The notes under the pieces are model-generated. The model was not told the DNA's origin and made no database searches. It was given only the letters and a program-made list of their open reading frames with translations. Shown here piece after piece: positions 44,201-55,149 of a stretch of 64,000 nucleotides of DNA. Each line of letters starts with the position of its first letter. Position 1 is the stretch's first letter. The position numbers and the translations under genes are program-made. Source of the DNA: Grifola frondosa (lineage: Eukaryota > Basidiomycota > Agaricomycetes > Polyporales > Grifolaceae); NCBI GenBank assembly GCA_001683735.1, contig LUGG01000013.1, forward strand, positions 558,001 through 622,000, read 5' to 3'.

Positions 44201-46665
44201 GGATAGGAGGAGTGTGGACTGCAACCACAGAAAAGGTGTGTATCACTGAAGATTTAATGATATTGAAAAATGGTCTTATCAGCAACGAAACAGACACACG
44301 CTGATCAGCTGGAGCATGTACGAAAAGGATGCCTTGCGCGAATTCGCCAGGACATCCCATCAGATGGAAGCCATACTGAGGGGTCTCACAAAGGCTGAAA
44401 TGGTTTGCAGCGTGCATTCGCAAGTGGCCTTGAGGTAATGACTGCACTGTGCCATGATTTCATTCTGCGGCAGAACATATGAATTATGGGCAACATGGAC
44501 GCTAGTACTACCCCGATGTGCTCTTTTGTCAAGTCGACCAGTGGCTCGCATCACATCTGCCTCATTGACGAGATCGCAAGGTTCTGGAACACATTGATTA
44601 GCCTGGACAACTGCAAGAATATGCTTGATTTTCAACTTCTTCCCCAGCTTCCACAATTCACAGCAACGAGAAGTTTGGACTTACAATATCAAAATCTGCT
44701 GCTAGCTACCACAATCTCATGGAGATCAAAGAAGAGCCCCTCGATGACCTGCTTGACCTGTCTTCTCTTGATGCGGAGACGATTTTATGGGACACCAATA
44801 TTGATCCTGCCCTCCTTCATCATCCCCTTCCGGTTCTCGTACCTCAAGCTCATGCACAACCAAGCATGCACGAGATCAATACATCCCCACGCTCTTCGCA
44901 TCTTCTGCTCTCGTCGCGTCTCCTGCTCTTGTCACTTCTCCCACTCTTGTTGCATCTAATAGTATCCTAAACTCATCTCTCGCCCTAAAGAGTACTACCG
45001 CCACACCACACGAACCTGCTGACAGCCTTCATGCAACCTTTCAGTGGTTCTAACCAGGCCTCCTCTGGGCTGAGTGCTAGATTTGTAGTTGCCAGCACTG
45101 GTAAGTCAAGCCGCGAGCCAATCGACTGTGATTTGGAGTTCTCTGATGGAATTAGTGATAAGACAGGTCGCAACAAGGGCAATACTTTTTTGGTACGTGG
45201 GCTGCCATCTTTTGCTCCGGAACTTGTCACCGTGTTGATCTGACTTGTGTTGGGCAGCTTGAAGGAGTACAGAGTACCAGTGCTCGCGCACACTCTTCGA
45301 CTACATCTGAGAGTCCTACGATGGAGATGTTCAACGTCATGCAGATGGTGTCAATCACCAAGCACAAGGTTAGCTCGGAGGTGAAGGAGAAGTTGGGAAA
45401 AAGGGCGAGGCTGTCGACTGTCACAGAGACCAATGTGCATCTGTGAACCCCTTTAACTGTTACATGATTTAGCTAATTCACATTCCAGATGAACGCCAGT
45501 GCAACTGTCACGAATACTCATCCCATCACCCCTTCACATGCAAAAAAGCTGCGACCACTACACAACTTCTTCGCAATGCACAAGTGACAGCCCACTGCAG
45601 ATTGTAATGCAGACTTTTGCGCTTCTGGCATCCAGTCACCCCCCCGAGATCTCAACCCCCTACCTGTCAGTGTTAGCGGCCTCACTCGGTCACAACAGCT
45701 CTTCTCCATCTCGACTGGGATTGATGTCCGAGCAACATCTATTGGCAGTGGCGACGAGTACTTCTTGTTCATGGACCTTCGTCTCAAGAACAGGTGGGTC
45801 TCGTTCTTGATGACTCCTCGCAAGTGGGTCACAGCAGCAGACGAATTCAACATGAAGCTCGCCAAGCTTGACAAGTCGAAGGGACGTTCAACCACGGGCA
45901 AAACGCCACACGCACTGATGGACAAATTGGGCAAAGTAGAACCCCAGGTCCTCGGACATGTGTAAGTGAGATCGTTTATGGGCGCGGACCGACTCAGCTT
46001 ACCTTACTGTGCTTTCTAGCCAAAGAGTCCGGTGACGAGGCCTTCTGAAAGAAGCACTGTGCTCTTGTGCCTCTTGTGAAGCCTGAGGATGGAGAAGATC
46101 AAAAGGTAATATGCAGCCGCATATGTCAGTACACTAACCATTCACGACATCGTTAACAGCGCAAGACACACACCTGCACCCGCTGCAAGATGGTGATGTA
46201 TCCGGGACCAGAGCACTCGGCCGCCAACCACAAAAAATTGTACTGTGCTGATGGCGTGCGACAGAAGCCCAAGGTCATTGAGAGAACCCTCAACGGTGTT
46301 GTCCAAAAGGTCATCGAGGAGCTCCCGGAGTACCCACAGCCTGCCGGCCTCTTCACTCACAGCACACACTTCCATCCGAAGATATTCCTGGCATACATGG
46401 TCGATCTGTATACGCATCTCATTGCCCACAGTGGCCCCGGAAGCGAGAAGGCCATGGAGGATGCTGCGTTTGCTGCCCTTCTCACAAAACGTCTGCGAGT
46501 ATTCCCACAGGAATGTTTGGCTCTTTTCGAGCTCTTTCCTTCCATGCAGCTTGGCCCGGTAAGTGCAGACCTTGTCGTTGAGCGTGGGGGCATGAAGTAT
46601 CTTCATGTGGACTATCTTTCGAATGCACAGGACAGGGATGGCGACGTGCAGGACAGCGACGCGTA
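41281..46665 (+). pseudogene. CxC5-type KDZ-associated transposase-like gene, mildly decayed
   Basis: Several exons with GT-AG introns. An N-terminal part lies at 41281-42820, ending YLKPITVVHPLYFRS. Next come a cysteine cluster KCPQCGTTEDVTWYGW and FQLRCKQCEVLYG (42826-42990), then FDLVVELRPSVTAAGLAENI (43168-43230). The core has CLSLDNTFHSGGKATVVD (43592-43645), an intron at about 43729-43788, then TVVDNCCHVRNA and VVLDVWHFMMR, an intron, YLICISGGTKNPKQAEVV, an intron, and HVRKGCLARIRQDIPSDGS. C-terminal exons include KNRWVSFLMTPRKWVTAADE (45779-45838) and CTRCKMVMYPGPEHSAANH. Known relatives occur with KDZ transposons; the Asp residues suggest a DDE-type nuclease. Damage: TGA in GSHKG*NGLQR and AF*KKHCALVP, where relatives have Trp, and a one-base loss near 43050. 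Confidence 0.7.
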
Positions 46666-47016
46666 GGACGGCGAGGACGGCAGGGACAGCAGTCTGCCAG
46701 TTGATTGAGGCACTCACCACTTCCCTTTTCTTGAATTTCCCAGCCTGTTGGTTTGCTTCCAGTTATTCTAACAATTCATGTAATGAGCCAATTGAATTTT
46801 TTACGGACCCGACACCCAATGAATGAGGGTCATTGCGCCGTGCGCCACGCTGAACGGTTCAATGGGAGATATGTCTTTCGCGGTGACTTGCATCACGTGA
46901 CATGCCAGCTCGACGTGACCAAAGTTGGTCCCGTCGAATGAGGGTTAGGGTTCAAATTGGTCGTTGGTTCCTTGGGACCAAACTGCAACCAATTTGGTCC
47001 CCTCCTGGCATCGCAG

Positions 47017-47330
47017 TGTAGCCCTGAGACATGACATGTCAGTCACATGATGGGTCAGGTGATTGGAAGGAAGGGAACAATGTCATATGGATGACATATA
47101 CTAAGTAAGACAGAAGAGTGAAAAAGGTCCAATGTATATACAAACATAATTAGTATTTAAGACTGTATTGTAGGTCCTGGAGACTTTAGCTCGTTCAACT
47201 TCATTAAATAACATTGAACTGTTTCCAGGTAAGCCTTACCTTGTACTTATTATAGATAGTAATTAACTTCATTAAACAACATTGAATCATTTCCAGATAT
47301 AATCTGAACAATAGCCACATTGTAAAAATA
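47017..47330 (+). repeat. LTR relic related to the Gypsy2 LTR
   Basis: Shared order with the Gypsy2 LTR: TGTCATATGGATGACAT, AGTAAGACAG, TATTTAAGACTG, a GTTCAACTTC-type repeat and TTTCCAG. It includes a 68-base GT...AG segment (47229-47296) at the same place as the extra segment in the 5' LTR of Gypsy2. No internal region is nearby, so it is a solo or orphan LTR. The limits are approximate. Confidence 0.55.
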
Positions 47331-49433
47331 TCTCCACATTTTGATCAAATTTCATATTGTTTATTATATGATACAGTTGATATAATCTACATATGTTTGT
47401 CAGAAATAAACATTATAAGTTAAAAAACATTCTCATATATTTATGTCTGATTTTTATGTTGAAAAGATGTTCATAAAGACTAGCCCTGAGTTAATATTAA
47501 CAAATGAGAGAAAATTTACTTTATAAATTGTAAGATGAATATCTGACCAATTACTTTGATTCAAATTGCATTTAATTAGAACAAAATATGATGTTTTAAT
47601 GATATAAGTGAACTCCAATTGAATCAGTTGAAGAATTGCAATTTTGCAAAAACAATTCTGCTAAAAATGCAGAAAATGACAGAGTATTACTACATATTGA
47701 GACTATATTTTACATATGATTATTGAAGAGTATATCACTAAAAAAAATATGTAAGTTAAATCGAGAGGTTAGAAAGAAATATAAAGAACAATACTTGGTT
47801 GACTGAGATCAAAATATATTGAAAATGATATATTTTATAACATATTATCACAGAAATATATAGTCATAAGCTTTTCTTGATCAAGTAGAAGATGGAATTT
47901 ATCATATATGGTGATACAATGATCACCACTATATACATCCATTTGCATATTGTAGCATGTTTTAACTTTCACACAACTTACATAAAGTCTCATCTGATTG
48001 TTTTTTCTTATGTAATCATCTTAAGCTCTCATATTTGATTTAAAGATCCTAGCCTATGCAATGTGGATGGTATTTTTATTCTTATAATTTGTGCATCACA
48101 CATCAGCAGCCAAACACTCGTGACATTATGTCACTCAGTTCTCATTCTCTGCTTTTCTCAATTGCTGCTTGTTCTTACACAAAGTTTGTGTAACCTTGCA
48201 ATCAGCTCAGAGACTTATTTTATTATTCAGTCACTCACTCATTACTATCATTTTTATTATACAATTATCAAATTGCTCTTCATGTATGTTTAGAATATAT
48301 AGTTTCATCCTAGTTTCTCATTCTCACATGCTTTTTAATTTGGGTAAATTATCTATCTAATTTGATATACTCTCCTAGTTTCACTGACTTTGTGCACTTG
48401 TAACTTTCTTCCATTATGCAATCTAGGCAGTATGTCTAGTATATTCACCTTTTTTATATCTTTGTTCTGGGCTCATATACATAGCACTTCATTTCCCCTT
48501 TTCCATAGATATGGTTGTATAAGGATAATCTCTTTGTTGTCACATACTTTCTATAATACATGTTTGCACACTCACACAGATATAGACATTCTGTATCTGC
48601 TCCCCTTAATGTAAGCACAGTTTTCCGCTTTAGTTCAAAGCTTATTTATGTAAAGTCTTTCATAGCCTATTCTGACTAGTTATATCCCCTCTGTGTCCAC
48701 TGCATTCACTACATTTACTATATTTATATATTGTCACTAGCTTGCCACTATATCTTAAAATCACTATGTTAGCTTCATGAAAAAATCTAAGTCACTGCAT
48801 TTGTGTAACCTTACAAGAAGGTCTAAGTTAAGTTATTATATTATAGTTTTTTCTTCACATCATTTCTCATATTCTTTATATTGCACTCCCACTATTATAG
48901 TTATGCAAAAAGTTTATGCAAATGTATTTTTAAGTTTCTTTTACTTTGTTTCATTATAGTTCACTCTATTTCTGAATTATTTCATGTGATGCATATTGTT
49001 TATTTTTACTCAAGGCAAAGATATAATCATACAAAACTAAAAAACCTTGCTTAAAATCATGCTGCTGACCCATTGAACTTAGAACCATCTGATCAAAGTG
49101 GAGAGACACTCCACTAGAGTTTGGTTTTGTTATAAATTTTATCTCCAGGTCATGCATGAGCATATCAACAGTACATACATTTGTATGATATTTAAATTTT
49201 TATTAATAATATCTCCTTCTATGACATTCTGATTATCTTTTTTAAATGACCTTCATCCATGAATGTTCTGATAGCTTTGAAGTTATCTCCTGCACTATAT
49301 CACAATATATATAAACATATCTTTTCTCATCCTCAGATCTGACAGGTTCAAATTGCTGTTTTTTTTTCTAGTACAAGTATATTACAATCCTACTACAAGC
49401 TATTTATATTTTTCTCAGATTATCTGCTCCTTT
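47331..49433. other. AT-rich stretch without a recognised gene
   Basis: AT-rich and CpG-poor. Only short frames occur, none with a recognisable motif. Probably old transposon debris. Confidence 0.45.
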
Positions 49434-49496
49434 TTTGGGGGATTAAAGTTCAGAGCTAAAACAAATATCTATACCTCTGAACTTTAATCCCCCAAA
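49434..49496. repeat. Perfect 22-base inverted repeat
   Basis: Left arm 49434-49455 and right arm 49475-49496 are perfect reverse complements (TTTGGGGGATTAAAGTTC...), with a 19-base spacer. It could fold into a strong hairpin or be a fold-back end of a small element. No coding sequence is attached. Confidence 0.75.
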
Positions 49497-50091
49497 TTCA
49501 TTCTATAATCCAGGGTTTCGAGGACTCCAAGCACAAGCCTCAATTTACAGGATTCATCTTAGATAGGTTTCCCATGATATAACCCCACCCCATCCTATCA
49601 GATGGCTGTGGATTAATTTAAACAGAGCTCACTAATAGGCAGTAGGTTACTAATTATAGTCCAATTATCATAGTTTACTAGACTATCAGGAGCAATCCTC
49701 CATCCCCTCCTTGGAACCAGATTACACCATGTAAGGTACTATATGAAGTGCTCAAAAATAATGTAGCTATGATATGATATCAATTTGATTGATATCTATG
49801 ACAAATTGGAGCACCTTTTAGCATTACTGAACATGCTATGTTACTACATTTATGTAAGAAACGCTAGATCAGGAAACAGCCGAGTCGATACAGGGATAAT
49901 GTCCGAGCAAAAAGCCAACTAAGGTATACTATGGCCACAAAATGCAAACACAACAACTAGTGTACCAGTGGGTAAATCTTCTAGTGCTTCGTAAAGTCCG
50001 TAGAGTGTCAAGTGTCCAGTCGCGGGTATAGTCCATCAACACGTCAAAGTCAGTCAAAGTCAAAATCAAACAAAGGTCCGCTGTCCGTGTC
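49497..50091. other. Transition from AT-rich repeats to GC-rich genic DNA
   Basis: Base composition changes near 49900. The segment includes the 3' flank of the glyoxal oxidase gene. No other feature is evident. Confidence 0.4.
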
Positions 50092-52760
50092 TCACAACGC
50101 GAATGAAGCGAAGACGGCCAAGGCCCCTGCAACAAGCAGAGCGAAGCACTGGCCCGAACCAGGGACACGGGAGCCACCCGCTGCATTCACTCTGCCCTGG
50201 TTCGCATGGCCCATGCTGGAGCTGGAATTCCCGCTCGAGCTGTGTGCTGCGGCAGTATACACGCTCGACGGCGGCAGGTCCGCCACATTCTGTGTCGGCT
50301 GCGCCCCTAGCTGCCCCGTGCCGACCATTACCTGCACCCCTACCGACGGCACGCCGTCCACCACGACGAAAAGAACTACGACGGCACCATGTTAGTATAA
50401 ACGCACGGGGAGTGGAAGATTAAGGAATGCTTACGTGCAGGACCAGGCGCAAAGATGTACGGGTTGGGCGGGAGCTGGCTGACGTGGAGCACCGCGCTCC
50501 CGTCCGCATTCGTCGTGTACGTCGAATCCAGCTGCAGGAACCGCTGTCCCATATTCTACCACCAGCATGTCAGCCACACCCGCTTGCATACCAGAACTAG
50601 AGACTCACCATCGTGTGTGTGGAGAACCCAGTACGGAGCACGATCGCCGTCGCGTTCTCCGCATTTTTCGCGTCCCCGAATAGGTCTGTAGAAGATAAGG
50701 TCACGTTAAAGTACGGCCCGCCGTACGCGAGCTGTGTGAGGAGGCCTTCTGGTTCCGGCCGCCGCTGGTTGTAATAAGAAGGGTAGAAGCGCTCGACGCG
50801 GTACTCTGTCGGGTATTTCACGTTCGGGCCTACGTTGTAGTCCGCGTTCGGGTTTGACCCCGCAACGTACACAGAGCCTAAGCGCACATGTCAGCACGAG
50901 TTCAACGATGCGGACCACGCACGTACCGTCTGGGAGGAGCGAGGCGGAGGAGTGATACATGCGCGGAATCGTGCTTGCAGACAGCCCGTCGCGCGACCAC
51001 TTTTGTCCCGCGGGCGCGGCAGGGTCATAGATGGCAGGCATCAGGACCGGGTTGTCCGCGTACGACTGTCCGATCGCCCACGAAACGTTTCCGTATCCCG
51101 CAACGCCTGAAATACGAATCCGCCTCAGTGAGATTTATGTGACCGTGCATATATGCGGCGCGCTCACCAGTACTCGCGCCGTTCAAGCAAAGGATCTTGC
51201 CAGTGGGAGAAATATGAGGTTCCCCATCGAGCGGCCTTCGGGCAGCGGGTCGTCCTCGACGTAAGATCCAGATACGTCCGGCATGATCGTAACGCAAGAG
51301 TTCGATGCGTTGTACTGCGCGATGTCCCAGTCCGTGCCCCATCTGCGTTGAAATTTGTCAGCTACAATGTTTGCAGCATGCATGCGCGGAGATACTGACT
51401 GGTTTGCTTGAATATTTGCGCCGCCGCAGAACAGCACAGTCGCGGTCCAGTTGTTCGCCGGCGTCAGCGGGAGCATCGCTGTTCCCGCGCTCGCGGGGTA
51501 CGTCCGTACTGCATGGATCATGTCATCGAGTGGCACCTCCTTCTGCGCCTTGTGGTCCAGCAGCGTCGTGCCCCAGTTCGCTTGCACCAGTAGCTTGCCG
51601 GATGGAAGCAGCCATGTCAGCGGGTACAAGTTCGCGGGGAGGGTATTTTGGAGGAGCGTGGAGGTCACCGGTGCGGCCGACGGAGACGTGGGAGGGAAGA
51701 TCTCCCAGGTTGGGTTGTTCTGCGACGCGTCATTCACGAACCCTCCCCAGTCGCATCCGCCGAGCTGCGAGGCGATGTTAGCGGTGATACGCGAGAGTGA
51801 GAGGGTGGAAAGGACGTACGATGATCACGCTGCCGTCTTCGAGGGTTTCGCTGAAATTAATAAGAGTAAAAATTAAACAATAAACAATAATGATTATTGA
51901 CGGCGTACACGGTAGGATACCATCTCCGAGAGGTCATGTCGGTGGTCAGTGTCCAATCACAGGACGAGTCGTCGCACGGATTGAGCAATCTAGAAACGCG
52001 CCTCCGGTAAATATATAGATGACATCCCAAAACGAGAGCGAACTTGCCGTATTCTGCACGAAGACCGAGGCAAGAATGCACGTGGAAGAAATAAGGTTGA
52101 CAGGTATGACGCTAGAAGAGAGGCATGGAACGCACGACTGTCCGCCGTCCGGGTCGTCGTACGGAAGACCGCCCGTCTGGCTGGATGCAGCAAGCCCTCC
52201 GTACGTGACCGCCTGGTTCCCGCCGACGTTCACCCAAGTCCCGTTCGCCAACACGTTCCCTCCCTGCAGACGCGTCACTGTCAGTACGAGACGCGTGAAT
52301 CCCGAGCTTGGATGGATGGGCGCACCGCGCAGAACGAGTTAGTCACGACGTCCATTGCGCGCCCCGTGTTTCCGGCCACGGAATATTCTGGCAGACCGCA
52401 GCGCGGCGCAGCAGTGAGCGATGCAGCGCGAGGCGCATATAGTGCGAGGAACTCACCCGCCGCCCACGCAGGATGTCCGTTAATCTGTGTCGGGTTCCGT
52501 TCCGTCTTGTCCACGACATATACCTTGTCCAACGTACCGAGAAAAATCTGAAGGCGCACGTCGCGTCAAACACAGCGCGCAGCGAGCGAAAGGCGCGTGC
52601 TTACTTGCTGTGCGCTCGCGATGCTATTCCCCACAATCTCGAACTGACCGAGCGGGGCGTCCGTCCGACTGGGCTGGCCGGGGGCGGTTGCGGTCGATTG
52701 AGCATAGACAGAAGCAAGGAGCGTGAGAGATGTGAACACGGCCTGCATCGTGGTGCCCAT
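50092..52760 (-). pseudogene. Glyoxal oxidase (AA5 copper radical oxidase), one frameshift in exon 8
   Basis: Twelve exons: 52605-52760, 52457-52547, 52326-52387, 52136-52263, 51909-51989, 51820-51850, 51400-51764, 51168-51342, 50927-51106, 50609-50877, 50435-50555, 50092-50375. The enzyme oxidises small aldehydes to acids and makes H2O2 for ligninolytic peroxidases, outside the cell. Residues 1-20 are a signal peptide (MQAVFTSLTLLASVYA). The Cys and Tyr of the cofactor are in NSFCAGG and SRRWYPTV; Tyr-His copper ligands in PRMYHSSASLL; another His in FSTHTMNMGQR. A galactose-oxidase-like C-terminal domain precedes a Ser-rich stretch and a hydrophobic tail (CFALLVAGALAVFASFAL), like a GPI signal. 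One base is missing near 51200-51215; adding it gives 647 residues. This is either a recent loss or a sequencing error. Confidence 0.9.
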
Positions 52761-54526
52761 GCGTGTTGGTTGAAGTGGAAAAATAATAAGAAAGAGCCCG
52801 AAGCGGTGCGTCCGAATCGCAACCTAGGGAACGGGACAGACAAACCAAGAAGAAACGGAAACAGCGAGCACAGTGGGACGGCTGAAGAAAAAGGAGAAGA
52901 AGAGGTAAACGGGGTGGCAGGTAACTGGAAGCCCGAGTTTGACACTCACCACAACGAGATCGGGGAGAACTCCGATCGACTGGGGGACGTATCGCATTTT
53001 TATGCATTCGCAAACTCGCAGCATATTGCGGGTCAGCGCGGATCACCAGAGTGTCCGTGAATGCATGCCATGTCGGCGTTCCGGGCAGTGGACGCTCATG
53101 CAACACACACCGTGGGTGGCAATGGATGACACTTCTCAGGCGGTCTGCTGACTCCGGCAGCGTGGTCGCAGACGTCCAGGATTTTCTTGCTTTCGATTCC
53201 AAGACGAGAATTGATTCAGCGCTGCAGAGATCTCGACACGCGGGAGTATTGGAGGCAACCCAGACGAACACTTCTTCGGTGATTGGGTGGCTCGTGGTAT
53301 CTAGCGTCCAAGGGTCGTGTGATCCTCGGAAAATCGGCCCCAGCCGCTAGCCGCACAAGTTCGCAGCACGTCGTCAGAGTTCTGTCCAGTTCGAACATGT
53401 CTGCGACGCGCACCAGACATTCAGACCATCGGGCACATATGATCAGGCTCCATCTTGTTCGGAAGATACTTTACCCCAGTTCTCCGTTTCGGGACTTGCG
53501 CCACCCGACCGGCGACGGCGATCGACACCGTCTGTAGCGCTGTGCTATGTCGGACCTTCTGCGTACGTACGTGTTGTGCTTCTCGAGGTTCCTTTGTAAC
53601 CATTACATCTGTGTTACCAATGCATGCAAGGCGTCTCGTATTAATCATTCCGGCCAGTTTGCTTGCCTAGCGCTGCGACCGTGCCAGGACCGGAGGCACC
53701 TGTTGGGGATTCGGAAATGAGTATGTCTAAGCTTGCTGCGAGCATACGACGTGTGGAGGTGCGTGATCGTTTGTTGCTACTGCCGCAGAATGCTTGCTGA
53801 TATCTGCGAAATGCAACCAAACGATCGTTTCAGCATCGCCTGGCGGCTTGCTCATTTCAACCCTGTGCTTCGCATATGCAGATGCTCGTAGGTGCACGCG
53901 TTGGTCATTGATGGTCGCACCACCTCCTCGCTGGCATAAGGTTGGGTGCGCTCAGACATACTCTGTTCTCTCTCGCCAATCATCGCACACGTTGGCGTGG
54001 TCCGCGTCCTTACAGACGATCCCAGTCCAACGTTGGCTTCACCCGCTGTATAAGACGCTCAAGGCTCGCCAACATCTCAATGGTTCATTTCATGTGAACA
54101 TGAACCTATTACTGGTCTCCTCCATTACAGGCTGCACAGCGTTCTCATTATAGTACGGTTGTTCATGACCATACCTCCCGGATGAGAATGCAATGATGGA
54201 GTCGATGCATTGCACTGTCATAGAACACTAACTAAATCTCCTTCTCCCACTTCCGTGCATCCTTGTGCGTTATCTGGTTCAAGTGGCAGACATTGGGCAG
54301 GCAGGCTGTTCGCACACAATGCACAGGTCGCTTTCGGTGGGGGCTCCTATACGGCCGTCCCGTACCCATTTAAAGGCAACTTCCAACATACTATGCAGTG
54401 ATGCGTGTCTCGTCGGAAACCCGAAGTGGCCTTTACTTGGGTAGATGGACCTGGTAATGTGCATGCCCAGACGTGCCCCTATATTGCGCCCTTAGTACCG
54501 ACCGCCACCCACGTAAACAGATCGCG
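52761..54526. other. Intergenic region upstream of glyoxal oxidase
   Basis: GC-rich. Frames on both strands are short and without motifs. It holds the promoters of the glyoxal oxidase gene (leftward) and of the gene at 54527 (rightward). No specific regulatory site was identified with confidence. Confidence 0.4.
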
Positions 54527-55149
54527 ATGCCCTGGCCCCCGACCATCCCCCGCACCTTCAAAGCAACCCCGCCCGGCTCCAGCGAGCTCGAGTTCCACGG
54601 ACCATACAACAAGCTGCTCTACTCCCTCTTCCCTACCAACAGCGACTTTTCGATCGTGCCCCGTTACCTGGAGTCCGCCACACTGCCCTCTGGCGACCTC
54701 GTCTTCTCGTTCACCGTCTTCTTCCCGGTGGCGAACGTGGATAGGCCCGTCTTGAGCCTCGAACTCACCGGCGCGCGCGGCGTCGAGTCTGCGCTCAGGC
54801 GGAGGGAGGCTGACGAGCATGTCAGACGGCGCATGCACGAGTTGCGCGGTCAGTGATCTACATCTTGTCACGGTTTGCACGATGCAGAGCTAAGTGTTCG
54901 CGCCGGCGCTCAGATCAGTGCCCCCTCCCGAAGCTGCGCGCCATCAGCGCTATGGGGACGAAGCTCTCCTTCTACCACGTGGATGCCATAGATGATGACG
55001 CCAAGATCATCCCGCTCCCTGCCCCTGCCAGGGTCGACGACAGCGTTCCTGCCCAGCAATGGGATTGCGATGTGTTGGATGGGGTCGGCGAGGCAAGGCT
55101 CCGCAAGGTGGTCGCTGAGATTGTGGATGGGTGTGCAAACCTTGCTTGA
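54527..55149 (+). CDS. Conserved fungal protein of unknown function
   Basis: Two exons, 54527-54848 and 54914-55149, with a 65-base intron (GTCAGT...GCTCAG), give 185 residues. The ATG at 54527 starts MPWPPTIPRTFKATPPGS, a start typical of a family of Agaricomycete hypothetical proteins as I recall them. Later motifs are LEFHGPYNKLLYSLFP, LVFSFTVFFPVANVDRPVL and, in exon 2, KLRAISAMGTKLSFYHVD and QQWDCDVLDGVGEARLRKVV. No signal peptide or membrane segment is seen. The beta-strand pattern around VFSFTVFF and LSLELTG recalls nuclease-like folds, but this is only an impression. Both exons are open and in phase, so the gene looks intact. Confidence 0.75.
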
